Notes: generated by a model from the sequence alone, not told the origin. DNA of 60,971 nucleotides from an uncultured Lachnospiraceae bacterium (GCA_900315945.1 ONAZ01000016.1:1-60971); one strand, 5' to 3'. Counted from the first letter of the stretch, positions 33,493 to 42,593 are shown. Numbers and translations: made by a program.

Positions 33493-34679
33493 TATTTCTC
33501 ACCTCCCTGGATTTTCTTAATCTCAATACTTTCCACGAAAGCTTGAACTCTTGTACGCATTTGTCCTGACATACCAAGTGCATATGGACGGTCAACTTGA
33601 AGTACTGGATAATTATAGTCTTCTCTAAGCACTGAAGTTCCAACCATTCTTTCATATGCCCAAGGATCACAGAATTTCATTTGCTCGTAAATAATACCAT
33701 CAGCATTATATTCTTTTGCAATATCTGCAACATATTCTTTACGTTCAACAATCTTCTTCTGGTTCATATATCTAGGACATTGGCCTCTATTCATATATGC
33801 TCTACATACTTGAGTTAGAGCGTCCTCTTCATCATTTAATTCTATAGGATCTCTTCCTGGAAGTGAGCCATAACAGAATCTGTCTGCACATACATAAGCA
33901 CCTGAATCTTCGACTAATTTGATAACATCAACATCATCTACTTCAGATCCAACAAATACCACCCTCGCTCTGTGCTTTGTCTTATCTGGCTCTCTATTCT
34001 TGACTTCCTCTAATGTCTCAACTAGTTTATCAAGAATCAAATCCTTAGGAACAACATAAGTAACCATTGTAATAATATGGAATTCATATCCTGTTATTCT
34101 AGGATATTCTTCTTTTCTAAAATCTCCCAGTTCTCTTATTATATTACACACCTTATTATGAAGCTCTACTGATTCTCTAATTGCTTTATCAGATACATCT
34201 ACTCCGAACTTCTCCTTCATTGGCTTAAGGATATGATTCTCACATTGAAGCTTATATAATGCTAACCCATTATCATCAGCCTTCATAGGAATTTCCATAT
34301 ATTCAAAGAAGAAATCTGGCTTATCAATTACATCTAATAGTTCCATGTTCTCAATACATCTATTAAGCATAGAACAACCATCAGGTGTAACTAGACCATC
34401 TGCAAAGTTAAACCCGCCTTCCATTGCACGCTCTAACAAAGCTCTTGTGTATTCACACAAAAAACTTGTCATATAATAGGTACTCATATCAAGACTACCT
34501 GTTCTTGGTGCTCTTAAACGAACTGAAAAAGCCCCGTCTAAATTACATAGGGGTTCAGGAACATTCTCACATACAGTAGCAAGACATTTTCTCCCCTGAC
34601 TTTGGGCTTCTCGAACCAGATCGTTATGAGCTTCTTCAAGCAACTTCTCAAAATAGTATAAGTGCTTTAAATCCTTCAT
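33492..34679 (-). CDS. 2-hydroxyacyl-CoA dehydratase-family subunit (short subunit)
   Basis: A 395-residue partner of the next gene. The cluster-binding cysteines expected in this family are visible in ATVCENVPEPLC, CADRFCYGSLPGRDP, MNRGQCPRY and QMKFCDPWAYER. It is first in the operon and starts behind GGAGG. Together the two subunits would bind [4Fe-4S] clusters fed by the activator. The reaction could be dehydration of a 2-hydroxyacyl-CoA, or a reduction of a small molecule as proposed for double-cubane proteins; the neighbourhood does not decide. Confidence 0.88.
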   Translation of the reverse strand: MKDLKHLYYFEKLLEEAHNDLVREAQSQGRKCLATVCENVPEPLCNLDGAFSVRLRAPRTGSLDMSTYYMTSFLCEYTRALLERAMEGGFNFADGLVTPDGCSMLNRCIENMELLDVIDKPDFFFEYMEIPMKADDNGLALYKLQCENHILKPMKEKFGVDVSDKAIRESVELHNKVCNIIRELGDFRKEEYPRITGYEFHIITMVTYVVPKDLILDKLVETLEEVKNREPDKTKHRARVVFVGSEVDDVDVIKLVEDSGAYVCADRFCYGSLPGRDPIELNDEEDALTQVCRAYMNRGQCPRYMNQKKIVERKEYVADIAKEYNADGIIYEQMKFCDPWAYERMVGTSVLREDYNYPVLQVDRPYALGMSGQMRTRVQAFVESIEIKKIQGGEK

Positions 34680-34840
34680 AGACCCTCCTCCATAACTATA
34701 TGTGCCTCCAATTCCCCATAATAATATATTAGTCTAGGAAATCCAAGAAACATATAAAAAACTACTATAAACTTTTCGTTTTACATACATTAAATTGTAA
34801 CATATTGATAAAATCATAACAATATATTTTACACAGAAAT

Positions 34841-35575
34841 CTATTTATATTTATTATCTGTATTAGATTCATCAACATTATTACTTTCGTTCTTATGTTT
34901 ATCAGTAATCTTCTTATAAGCAATTGTGCCAACAACATATAATGCTGTTATTACTACCATCATAATTATAAAGATTGTGTACTTCTCATCGCCTATTGCA
35001 CTTCCACCTATTGTTGACATAAGTATTGCAGGGAACCTCCCCACTACATTTATCATAGCAAAATAAGGAATAGATATCTTAGTTAGGCCAGCAGCATAGC
35101 ACATTAAATCTTTGGGCAAACCCGGCACTAAATAGAAGAAAAACATAAAAGTCTTGGATTTGGGATTATCCTGCAAAAAGGAAAGATTCTCAACTTTCTC
35201 CCTGTCTGTAAATAGTTCCACAAATTTCATACCAAACTTTTTGACAAATGCAAAAATAATTACCGAAGCAAGAGACATTGCAAAATCACATATAATCGCT
35301 CCTTTAACAACTCCAAAAGCATAACCCGCAGCTATCTCAAAGGGTCCCCCTGGAATTACAGCAAGAAACACTTGAACCATATTAATTCCGATAAAAATCA
35401 ATACACCAAGTGCTCCATACGACTCAACCCATGCTCTAAACTTGTCTGGTTCTGATACAAATTGAATAAGCGGCTTCCCAACAAAATAAGTGAGCGCTCC
35501 TAGAAATGCTATTACCAAAACCGCTGTAATTATACCTATTATTCTTTTCTTTTTCCTTAATTCATCATCCTGCAT
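34841..35575 (-). CDS. TVP38/TMEM64 (DedA-like) membrane protein
   Basis: A 244-residue protein with about six hydrophobic segments and the SNARE-associated/VTT core: VIPGGPFEIAAGYAFGVVKG near 72-91, and the re-entrant FYLVPGLPKDLMCYAAGLT near 148-166. Members act in phospholipid movement or membrane-potential upkeep. The C-terminal 25 residues are polar and Asn-rich. It stands alone between the dehydratase operon and the TM2 gene. Confidence 0.9.
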   Translation of the reverse strand: MQDDELRKKKRIIGIITAVLVIAFLGALTYFVGKPLIQFVSEPDKFRAWVESYGALGVLIFIGINMVQVFLAVIPGGPFEIAAGYAFGVVKGAIICDFAMSLASVIIFAFVKKFGMKFVELFTDREKVENLSFLQDNPKSKTFMFFFYLVPGLPKDLMCYAAGLTKISIPYFAMINVVGRFPAILMSTIGGSAIGDEKYTIFIIMMVVITALYVVGTIAYKKITDKHKNESNNVDESNTDNKYK

Positions 35576-35618
35576 ATTAATTCCTTATACAAAAATGTAA
35601 TAATAATAGTAATAGTAT

Positions 35619-35999
35619 TTACACAAGATCATTTCCATCAGCATCAGTAGTAATACCTGTATCGCATAGAATACAAAGACCTTCAATAAATCCCCATATT
35701 GCACCACCTAATGTACAAGTAATAAGAGACACTACTATCTGTGCAATTCCAATTCCTGTATATCCAAGATAAAACCTATGAATACCAAAGGCTCCAAGAA
35801 AAACACCAAGTAGTCCTGCGGTCTTCTTGTATTTTGGTCCATCTCCCTTAAAATCTGCATCTAGATAATAAGAGCCCAGGCTCTTATTATCGCTCTCATT
35901 ATCATCATTATAATATTGTATCTTACTGACCCTATTGCCACAAAACATACAGTATTTTGATTCATCCGGAACTCTAGAGCCACACCTGTTGCAAATCAT
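35619..35999 (-). CDS. Zinc-ribbon plus TM2-domain membrane protein
   Basis: A 126-residue protein. Residues 3-22 are a zinc ribbon with C-x2-C and C-x2-C (MICNRCGSR, KYCMFCGNR). A polar linker leads to a TM2 domain of two helices with the diagnostic LGAFGIHRFYLGYTGIGIAQ loop (about 72-91). The ending is DADGNDLV. Such proteins are common in Firmicutes; the function is not established. It faces the divergent XRE gene across 160 bases. Confidence 0.9.
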   Translation of the reverse strand: MICNRCGSRVPDESKYCMFCGNRVSKIQYYNDDNESDNKSLGSYYLDADFKGDGPKYKKTAGLLGVFLGAFGIHRFYLGYTGIGIAQIVVSLITCTLGGAIWGFIEGLCILCDTGITTDADGNDLV

Positions 36000-36112
36000 T
36001 TGTAATCCTCCATTAGAATAATTTTATCACAATATTAAATTATGGCAAATCAACGATTATTCTTGCATCTAAAGAATTGTTATATTGATTTTTCTTGGTA
36101 TTCGAGAATTGT

Positions 36113-36141
36113 TTGACTCTCAATATTCTCTTAATTATGAT
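36113..36141 (+). promoter_or_regulatory. Promoter of the XRE-type regulator gene
   Basis: TTGACT (36113-36118) and TATGAT (36136-36141) are 17 bases apart. The expected start near 36148 leaves only about 11 bases before the ATG, just enough for GAGGGG. Imperfect repeats of GAGAATTG/CAATATTCTC overlap it and could be an autoregulatory operator. Confidence 0.6.
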
Positions 36142-36158
36142 GAAGAAGAGGGGATACT

Positions 36159-36509
36159 ATGAATAAAGAAGATATAGGTAAAACACTAAAGCTATACAGA
36201 AAAAAGAATAATTTTAAAGTATCAGATGTTGCTATAATGTTAAGTGAAGACGGCAAATATGTTGCCGAGAAAACTGTCTATGGATGGGAAAGTTCACAAT
36301 CACTCCCAGACGCAGAATGCTTAATTAAATTATGCCAACTGTATAACATTAGAGATTTAAATGCAGCATTTTGCAACAGTAGTCACTCTTTCGAAGCAAC
36401 TAAGCATGAAGAAGAATTAATTCGCTCATATAGAATTAATAGTGAAATGCAACCTGCAGTAGACAAGCTGTTAGGTTTAAGCCGCACTAAAAAGAGTAAC
36501 TTTTCATAA
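36159..36509 (+). CDS. XRE-family transcriptional regulator
   Basis: A 116-residue protein. Residues 6-68 form a Cro/C1-type helix-turn-helix: IGKTLKLYRKKNNFKVSDVA, then VAEKTVYGWESSQSLPDAE as the recognition part. The remaining 45 residues are helical with no known domain. GAGGGG precedes the ATG. It is flanked by unrelated genes and may regulate itself. No toxin or phage gene adjoins it. Confidence 0.88.
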   Translation: MNKEDIGKTLKLYRKKNNFKVSDVAIMLSEDGKYVAEKTVYGWESSQSLPDAECLIKLCQLYNIRDLNAAFCNSSHSFEATKHEEELIRSYRINSEMQPAVDKLLGLSRTKKSNFS

Positions 36510-36513
36510 ACAA

Positions 36514-36768
36514 TTAGTTTTTTACCTTATTATTAATATGCGACACTATATCTTCAAGTCCTTCATTGCTAAAACTCGCCTCATAATACTCTTTCAAGCT
36601 CTCATCTGTCGCTTCAAAGCCATATGGTTCTGGCCATGTTGTACATATTAGAGAGACCTTGTCTTCGCTTTCATTTTTTTCTATTCTATATCTAATACCT
36701 TTATAACTTCCATGAAAAGGTGATTTTTTATAAAACTCAAGAGATAATACATCTTTTACATCTAGCAT
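36514..36768 (-). CDS. Small protein of unknown function
   Basis: An 84-residue acidic protein with the look of an alternating beta/alpha fold (GIRYRIEKNESEDKVSLICT, then a short helical end). AAGGAG lies before the ATG. It is convergent with the XRE gene, ends four bases from it and has no terminator between. I do not recognise a family, but length, ribosome site and codon use support a real gene. Confidence 0.65.
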   Translation of the reverse strand: MLDVKDVLSLEFYKKSPFHGSYKGIRYRIEKNESEDKVSLICTTWPEPYGFEATDESLKEYYEASFSNEGLEDIVSHINNKVKN

Positions 36769-36889
36769 AAAATACTCCTTATATCCTATTTATTTTATGT
36801 ATTATAACATATCAACTCTTTTTTTATACTCCAAAAAATGTTAAAATCCTTTTATACTAATAGCATTTATACGAAACGAGGATTTATTT

Positions 36890-37882
36890 ATGAAAAAAAA
36901 GATTAAAGTTTTACTGAGTTTGTGTTTAGCACTGCTGCTTGCATTCACATTTGCTACTCCTAGAAGTGCTTTTGCAGCCGAGGAAAAACAGCAGGATAAC
37001 CAATATCTTAATTGGATGTCGCAGCTCTCTGACAAAACCAAGTTAAGCAATATCTCTATTCCTGGTACTCACGATAGTGCCACAGAATATTGTACGCTTC
37101 CATATTGTACAAGCTGTCAGGATACATCTATGTATGAGCAAATGAGAAATGGCTATCGCTATCTGGATGTTAGATTAGAAATCAACGACAAAAAAGATGG
37201 ATTCATTTTCACTCATGGTGGCTTTAAGTGTAAGGAAAGCTTTTGGCCTTGGGCTAACAATATAACATTTACCAAATTATGTGAGGATGCGTATTCCTTC
37301 TTAGAAGACAATCCAACAGAAACTGTAATATTTGCAGTGAAATTAGAGAATTCTAGTGATGATGTAGCTTTAGCCGAGAAACTAATTCTTGATGAAATTA
37401 ATCAGTCACCAGATAAATGGTATACAAGAAATGCAATTCCTACCCTTGGAGAAGTTAGAGGAAAAATTGTTCTTGCATCACGATTTGAAGATGTCCTTAA
37501 TATGGGCGATGAATTAAGTGGTTTACATTTCTACTGGGTAGATCAGGGCGAAAAAGAAGTAGTTGATATGCCATACGCACTCTCAATGATTAATGCAAAT
37601 GAACAACTTTGGGTGCAGGATAGATATAAATATTCAATTCAAAACAAATATGATGCATTCAAAGATGGTTTGTTAAATTGTCAAGCAGGCAATGATTCCT
37701 TCTTTATCAACTTCCTCTCTCTTTCAGGGCAAGGTCTTATTCCACACCCTAAGGGAAATGCCGATTCACTAAACAGAATGTTTAATGAAGAAAAACTGCA
37801 AAACAATACATGCTACGGAGTTATTGTTCTTGATAGAGCTGATAAAGATATGGCTTACAAAGTATTTAGTACAAATTTCTAA
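36890..37882 (+). CDS. Secreted PI-PLC X-domain phosphodiesterase
   Basis: A 330-residue protein with a signal peptide (about 1-31, cleaved near AFAAEE). The phosphatidylinositol-specific phospholipase C barrel is marked by SIPGTHDSATEY with the first catalytic His, YRYLDVRLE, and FTHGGFKC with the second His. It is the size of secreted bacterial enzymes that cleave inositol phospholipids or GPI anchors. Host-associated bacteria often carry such enzymes, but the substrate here is inferred. The DUF1653 gene follows after 16 bases. Confidence 0.9.
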   Translation: MKKKIKVLLSLCLALLLAFTFATPRSAFAAEEKQQDNQYLNWMSQLSDKTKLSNISIPGTHDSATEYCTLPYCTSCQDTSMYEQMRNGYRYLDVRLEINDKKDGFIFTHGGFKCKESFWPWANNITFTKLCEDAYSFLEDNPTETVIFAVKLENSSDDVALAEKLILDEINQSPDKWYTRNAIPTLGEVRGKIVLASRFEDVLNMGDELSGLHFYWVDQGEKEVVDMPYALSMINANEQLWVQDRYKYSIQNKYDAFKDGLLNCQAGNDSFFINFLSLSGQGLIPHPKGNADSLNRMFNEEKLQNNTCYGVIVLDRADKDMAYKVFSTNF

Positions 37883-37898
37883 AAAAGAGGTAATTATT

Positions 37899-38501
37899 AT
37901 GCCACAATCAAATCCACAAGCTGGTGAAGTATATAGACATTTCAAAGGAAAAATGTATAGGGTACAGGGAATCGCCACTCATTCAGAGACTGGTGAAGCA
38001 CTTGTAATATATCAAGGTTTATATGGAGATTTTGTTGTATATGCAAGACCTTATGAATCTTTTATAGAACGTTTAGACAAAAAGAAATATGAGGGTGTAG
38101 TCGAAGAATACAGATTCACATATATTCCTATGACAACAGAAATGCTAAATCAGGAGCCTACACCCATTAATAACATATGTGATGCCGCCTCACAAGTCCA
38201 GTTATCGTCTTCTAGCAAAGCTTCTATTTCTAATACTGATGCGCATATTGAGGAAGATAAACTCGAGGAAAAAGAACAGCAAGATTCGCCAATGCTCAAA
38301 TTTCTTGATACTGATGATTTTGATGAAAAATATGAAATACTATGTAATATTCCAAGGGTTGATATTACCGATGTATTAATAGATAATCTAGCAGTTACAT
38401 TAGATGTTGTTATTCCTGATGGGCCGATAGACCAGAGGTTTCAGGAGCTAAAGACTTGTGTGAGGACAAGAAAAAAATACGAAAGCATAAGATTAAGGTA
38501 G
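37899..38501 (+). CDS. DUF1653-domain protein
   Basis: The start is set at ATG 37899 (MPQSNPQAGEVYRHFKGKMY), preceded by AGAGG; a longer frame from 37785 overlaps the phospholipase gene. The 200-residue product has an N-terminal DUF1653 domain (about 8-72: YRHFKGKMYRVQGIATHSE, VIYQGLYGD, YARPYESFIE). Its acidic C-terminal half ends in a helical stretch. DUF1653 proteins are small and of unknown role. The last codons form part of the left arm of the adjacent inverted-repeat array. Confidence 0.85.
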   Translation: MPQSNPQAGEVYRHFKGKMYRVQGIATHSETGEALVIYQGLYGDFVVYARPYESFIERLDKKKYEGVVEEYRFTYIPMTTEMLNQEPTPINNICDAASQVQLSSSSKASISNTDAHIEEDKLEEKEQQDSPMLKFLDTDDFDEKYEILCNIPRVDITDVLIDNLAVTLDVVIPDGPIDQRFQELKTCVRTRKKYESIRLR

Positions 38502-38759
38502 GGTATATATTTTTTAGCCCCTCTTAAGGTATATGTTTTCTTCAACTGAGCGTAGCTCAATGTTTCAGAAAACTATACCTTAAGAGGGGCTTTTATATAT
38601 CCCACCTTAATTCTTATGACTTTCTAACTGAGCGTTGCTCAGTGTTTCAGAAAACTATACCTTAAGAGGGGCTTTTATATATCCCACCTTAATTCTTATG
38701 GCTTTCTCAACTGAGCGTTGCTCAGTGTTTCAGAAAACTATACCTTAAGCGGGGTTTTT
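38481..38759. repeat. 82/83-bp tandem repeats facing one inverted copy
   Basis: Three direct units start with CTGAGCG at 38546, 38628 and 38711 (periods 82 and 83 bp; the third is cut short). Each holds a small palindrome CTGAGC-GTT-GCTCAG (imperfect in unit 1), then CAGAAAACTATACCTTAAG, a GGGG run and, in the first two, TATATATCCCACCTTAA. Sequence 38481-38540, including the end of the DUF1653 gene, is the inverted complement of one unit, so it can fold with unit 1 into a stem of about 25 bp (AGCCCCTCTTAAGGTATA region). The array sits between convergent genes and probably grew from a bidirectional terminator. Confidence 0.85.
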
Positions 38760-38768
38760 TCATTTATA

Positions 38769-39083
38769 TTATCCTTGCAGATCTCTTTGCTGTCTGTCCA
38801 TGTCTTCTACTACGATGTCGTAGATTTCTCCATGCTTTCTGCAATATGAAAGTACATCCCATGGTTCGTTGGTGTGATAATGAATCTTAATAATTGCTTT
38901 CTCACCGAACTCATCTTCGCCACTATCAGCAGCTACAACCATTGAATCACCTTTAATATTCTCAAGAAGATAATCTCTTATCTCATCTAATAGATCATCA
39001 GCCACATCATCAGCGTCATCTCCATCTTCTACATACTGATCAAGTAATAATTGTGTGTCATAACGAAATTCTAATTCTTCCAT
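38769..39083 (-). CDS. Stand-alone Dak1_2 (FakA/YloV C-terminal-type) domain protein
   Basis: A 104-residue protein whose second half, KIHYHTNEPWDVLSYCRKHG followed by a VVEDMDRQ element, matches the domain that follows the kinase part of the fatty-acid kinase FakA and YloV. The first half is acidic and helical (VEDGDDADDVADDLLDEIRDYL). No Dak2 kinase domain is present, so it cannot phosphorylate by itself; it may bind DegV/FakB proteins or modulate a kinase elsewhere. It lies last in the aminotransferase-proC-GT-lysC run. The family match is by motif and memory. Confidence 0.75.
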   Translation of the reverse strand: MEELEFRYDTQLLLDQYVEDGDDADDVADDLLDEIRDYLLENIKGDSMVVAADSGEDEFGEKAIIKIHYHTNEPWDVLSYCRKHGEIYDIVVEDMDRQQRDLQG

Positions 39084-39125
39084 TTTTATCTCTCCTTATT
39101 ATTTATTTTAAAAATATGGTTTTAT

Positions 39126-39347
39126 CTAATATCTTGACATATTTTTCAATTCATCAAAAAGCTCTATATCAGACTGTTTGACTTTCATATTAGTAGTAAT
39201 TGTTTCTTCACCAGGCTTTGTAACAGATATTTCAATTATAGTTCCTTCTTCTACTCTCTGTCCAAAAACCACCTGAAAGAATTCAACTACTTTAGGATGA
39301 TTACTGCGAAATGTATTAAACGCAGCCATTATCTTCATTGGATTCAT
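39126..39347 (-). CDS. Small conserved-looking protein next to lysC
   Basis: A 73-residue protein starting MNPMKIMAAFNTFRSNHPKV, with a helical first half and a strand-rich middle (GTIIEISVTKPGEETITTNM). GGAGG precedes the ATG. It lies 21 bases after lysC and 42 before the Dak-domain gene on the same strand. I do not recognise the family. Confidence 0.7.
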   Translation of the reverse strand: MNPMKIMAAFNTFRSNHPKVVEFFQVVFGQRVEEGTIIEISVTKPGEETITTNMKVKQSDIELFDELKNMSRY

Positions 39348-39368
39348 ATACTACCTCCTATATACAAC

Positions 39369-40691
39369 CTATAACTTTGTTGTAACGAAAATATCATAAA
39401 TTGATTTAATAGCTTTATCAAAATCTTCATTTTCCACACCAATAATAATATTAAGCTCGCTTGATCCCTGATCAATCATACGAACATTTACATTAGCATG
39501 GCTAAGGGCTGCAAATATTCTTCCTGCTGTACCACGAGTAGATTTCATGCCTCGACCAACAACAGCAATCAACGCAAGATCTGATTCAATTTCAACAGAA
39601 TCAGGATCTGATAATCTATGAATTGCAGATACCACCTTTTGTTCTTTTGCAACAAATTCATCTTCGTGAACAACCACTGTCATTGTATCTATTCCTGAAG
39701 GCATATGTTCAAATGATATGTTATTATCTCCGAATGCTTGTAATACTTTTTGTCCAAATCCTATTTCAGCATTCATTAAGGCCTTAGAAATTGATACAGC
39801 ACAGAAGCCTTTCTTTCCTGCAATTCCTGTTATTACATATTCTGGTTTGTGACATGTGCTTTCAACAATCCATGTTCCTTCGTCTTTTGGTCTATTAGTG
39901 TTTCTAATATTAATTGGTATTCCAGCAGAACGAACAGGGAAAATTGCATCTTCATGAAGAACTGAAGCACCCATATATGAAAGCTCTCTAAGCTCTCTAT
40001 ATGTAATCATATCAATTCCTACAGGATTATCTACAATACGTGGATCAGCCACAAGAAAACCAGATACATCAGTCCAGTTCTCATATACATCTGCTCTAAT
40101 AGCACCTGCAATAATTGACCCTGTTATATCTGACCCTCCTCTTGAAAATGTCATAACTTGGCCTTCTTTATCACTTCCATAAAAGCCTGGAATAACAGCA
40201 TGTTTTACTCCTTTTAGGCGTTCTGACACTTTCTTCTCTGTCTTATAGGAGTTAAGTCCTCGCTCCTCATTAAAGAAAATAATATCCTTTGGATCAATAA
40301 ATTCATAGCCAAGGTACTTAGCCATAATTAAACCATTAAGATATTCTCCTCTACTTGCTGCATAATCACATGTAGGATTATACTCAAGTTCAGTCTTAAT
40401 TGCATCAAACTCCTCATCAAGAGAAAAGTTCTTAATCTTTAACCCTTCAATAATTTCATTATATCTTTCTTTGATTTTGCTTATCTGACTATCCAGATTC
40501 TTTCCTTTAGAAGCTAATTCATAAAGCTTAATAAACATATCAGTAACTTTAGTATCTTCATCAAATCTCTTACCTGGTGCAGAAGGAATTATATATCTTC
40601 TATCAGAATCTGCCTTAATTATGTCAATTACTTTTTTAAACTGTTTTGCATCCGCAAGGGAACTTCCACCAAACTTAACTACTTTTGTCAT
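39369..40691 (-). CDS. lysC: Aspartate kinase
   Basis: A 440-residue enzyme that phosphorylates aspartate, the first step towards lysine, threonine and methionine. VVKFGGSSLAD (about 4-14) is the ATP/substrate motif and FSRGGSDITGSI (about 178-189) the aspartate-site motif. Two ACT domains follow (about 300-440; SISKALMNAEIG, VVGRGMKSTRGTAGRIF and MIDQGSSELNIIIGV), so feedback inhibition is expected. No lysine riboswitch is evident in the 18-base gap before it; it is read from the upstream genes. Confidence 0.96.
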   Translation of the reverse strand: MTKVVKFGGSSLADAKQFKKVIDIIKADSDRRYIIPSAPGKRFDEDTKVTDMFIKLYELASKGKNLDSQISKIKERYNEIIEGLKIKNFSLDEEFDAIKTELEYNPTCDYAASRGEYLNGLIMAKYLGYEFIDPKDIIFFNEERGLNSYKTEKKVSERLKGVKHAVIPGFYGSDKEGQVMTFSRGGSDITGSIIAGAIRADVYENWTDVSGFLVADPRIVDNPVGIDMITYRELRELSYMGASVLHEDAIFPVRSAGIPINIRNTNRPKDEGTWIVESTCHKPEYVITGIAGKKGFCAVSISKALMNAEIGFGQKVLQAFGDNNISFEHMPSGIDTMTVVVHEDEFVAKEQKVVSAIHRLSDPDSVEIESDLALIAVVGRGMKSTRGTAGRIFAALSHANVNVRMIDQGSSELNIIIGVENEDFDKAIKSIYDIFVTTKL

Positions 40692-40709
40692 AATAACCTC
40701 TTCTCTTTT

Positions 40710-41735
40710 CTAATTAAATCTCATAAACCACTGTGTAAAATGATAACATTTTACAGATATAAATCTTCCAATTGCTCCCGGCTTACTAACTGCTTGTCCA
40801 AATATTCCAAATCTAAGATGAAGAAAAACTCTTCTATCTTTTTCCTTTATATACTTCCACAGATCCTTCGCCTTTTGATAATTAACAGGATCTTTCGAAA
40901 CATGTGCAAGACTGGTTGACACAACTGTTATCATCTCTAGGTATGCTAGCATATAAGACCTTAGATGCGGTTCTTTGACATCTTCATACAAATCAAAGGC
41001 ATCTATCATTCTATAATTAACAGCAAGTTGTTGGTCAAGTCTCTTTATCATAGTTTTCTCTGTTATAGACTGACCATCTCTTCCAATATAATACCTATAT
41101 AAATCTACATCAAGATAATAGAATTTCTTAACATATGGCAATGGTTCATATACAAATAGATTGTCTACATAAAATGTATTCTCTGGAAGCTTAAGTCCTA
41201 TATCCCTAAGAAGTTTTGTTCTATATGTAACAGAATGCATAAGAATGGAGAATCCCTTAATATTATGCTTCATATCTTCCCAACCAATCACTTTATTCTT
41301 AGGAAATAGTGCAGAATATATCATTCTTCTCCTATGATTCTCTGATGGCTTTTCATATACATAGTTTGTAAGAATCATATCAATTAGCTGTTCTGATTCA
41401 ACAAGTTGTTCTATCGTCTTAAGATATTCTTTATATGCATTTTTCTCAAACCAGTCATCTGAATCAAGAACCTTAAAGTATAAGCCTCTTGCATTTTCAA
41501 GTCCCGTATTAACTGCAGACCCATGGCCACCATTTTCTTTGTGTATTACCCTTATTATATCAGGATATTCTTCAGCAAATCTATCAGCGATACGCGCCGT
41601 ATTATCAGTTGACCCATCATCCACAATAATTATTTCAACTCTATCTCCCCCTGGGAGTATACTTTTGATAGCCTTACTCATATATTCTTCCGAATTGAAA
41701 CAAGGCACTGTAAAAGTTAAAATTTTCTGTTTCAT
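40710..41735 (-). CDS. Family 2 glycosyltransferase
   Basis: A 341-residue GT-A fold transferase. FTVPCFNSEEYMSKAIKSIL, EIIIVDDGSTDNT and the metal-binding DSDDW (about 112) identify family GT2. No membrane helix is seen, so it acts on the cytoplasmic side, probably on a wall or surface polymer. It lies between proC and lysC, 28 and 18 bases away, an unusual partner for amino-acid genes; the acceptor is unknown. Confidence 0.9.
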   Translation of the reverse strand: MKQKILTFTVPCFNSEEYMSKAIKSILPGGDRVEIIIVDDGSTDNTARIADRFAEEYPDIIRVIHKENGGHGSAVNTGLENARGLYFKVLDSDDWFEKNAYKEYLKTIEQLVESEQLIDMILTNYVYEKPSENHRRRMIYSALFPKNKVIGWEDMKHNIKGFSILMHSVTYRTKLLRDIGLKLPENTFYVDNLFVYEPLPYVKKFYYLDVDLYRYYIGRDGQSITEKTMIKRLDQQLAVNYRMIDAFDLYEDVKEPHLRSYMLAYLEMITVVSTSLAHVSKDPVNYQKAKDLWKYIKEKDRRVFLHLRFGIFGQAVSKPGAIGRFISVKCYHFTQWFMRFN

Positions 41736-41763
41736 TATGATTCCTTTTATGTCAATACTTTAC

Positions 41764-42573
41764 CTACTTAGACATTTCAATAGATTTATCTACACAAGCT
41801 TTTTCTGCAGCTATAATAGCATCTCGAAAACCTAATTGCTCTAATGTAGCCACACCTTCTATTGTTGTTCCACCTGGGGAACATACAGCATCTTTCAACT
41901 CACCAGGATGTATTCCAGTTTCAAGCACCATTTTAGCAGAGCCAAGAACAGACTGTGCAGCAAACTTATATGCCTGACTTCGAGGCATTCCCGAAAGAAC
42001 AGCACCGTCTGCCATAGCTTCAATCAACATATAAATATATGCTGGTGATGAACCACTAACACCTATTACAGCATCCATTAGTTTTTCAGACACATATTCT
42101 GCCTCTCCAAAACTTTCAAATATTTGAAGAGCAAAGTCTCTATCTTCATCTGTTACATTATCATTTACGCAAAGTGCCGACATTGCTTCACCAACAAGTG
42201 CTGGTGTATTAGGCATAGAACGAATAAGTTTAATGTCTCTGCCAAACAATTCTTCAATTCTCTCAATTGTCATACCAGCAGCAATTGATATAATAAGTGG
42301 CATCTTATTATCCGGTATAGAACCACTAATCTCCGGTATAACCTCAGAAAACACATTAGGTTTTACTGCAAGAAAAATAATATCTGACTTTCCTGCAACT
42401 TCCTTATTATCAACAATTGTCACACCAAATTCTTCAGTTATTCTATTCTTAGAACTTTCTGAGCGACATGACACTAATACATTTTCTTTCTCAACAATCT
42501 TAGCGCTTAGCAATCCCCCTAAGATTGCAGAGCCCATATTGCCACATCCAATAAATCCAATCTTTTTAGCCAT
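41764..42573 (-). CDS. proC: Pyrroline-5-carboxylate reductase
   Basis: A 269-residue Rossmann-fold enzyme that reduces pyrroline-5-carboxylate to proline with NAD(P)H. GFIGCGNMGSAILGGLL near residue 5 binds the cofactor, RSMPNTPALVGEAM (about 118) and the helical C-terminal SSPAYIYMLIEAM, HPGELKDAVCSPGGTTIEG complete the family pattern. It starts 20 bases after the aminotransferase gene ends, in one operon. Confidence 0.97.
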   Translation of the reverse strand: MAKKIGFIGCGNMGSAILGGLLSAKIVEKENVLVSCRSESSKNRITEEFGVTIVDNKEVAGKSDIIFLAVKPNVFSEVIPEISGSIPDNKMPLIISIAAGMTIERIEELFGRDIKLIRSMPNTPALVGEAMSALCVNDNVTDEDRDFALQIFESFGEAEYVSEKLMDAVIGVSGSSPAYIYMLIEAMADGAVLSGMPRSQAYKFAAQSVLGSAKMVLETGIHPGELKDAVCSPGGTTIEGVATLEQLGFRDAIIAAEKACVDKSIEMSK

Positions 42574-42593
42574 ATAGCACCTCTGCTTATAAT

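Noticed and set aside
38546-38759. CRISPR array
   Set aside because: Units are contiguous 82/83-bp copies without unique spacers, and no cas gene is near.
40692-40709. Lysine riboswitch before lysC
   Set aside because: The gap is 18 bases inside an operon, too short for any riboswitch.
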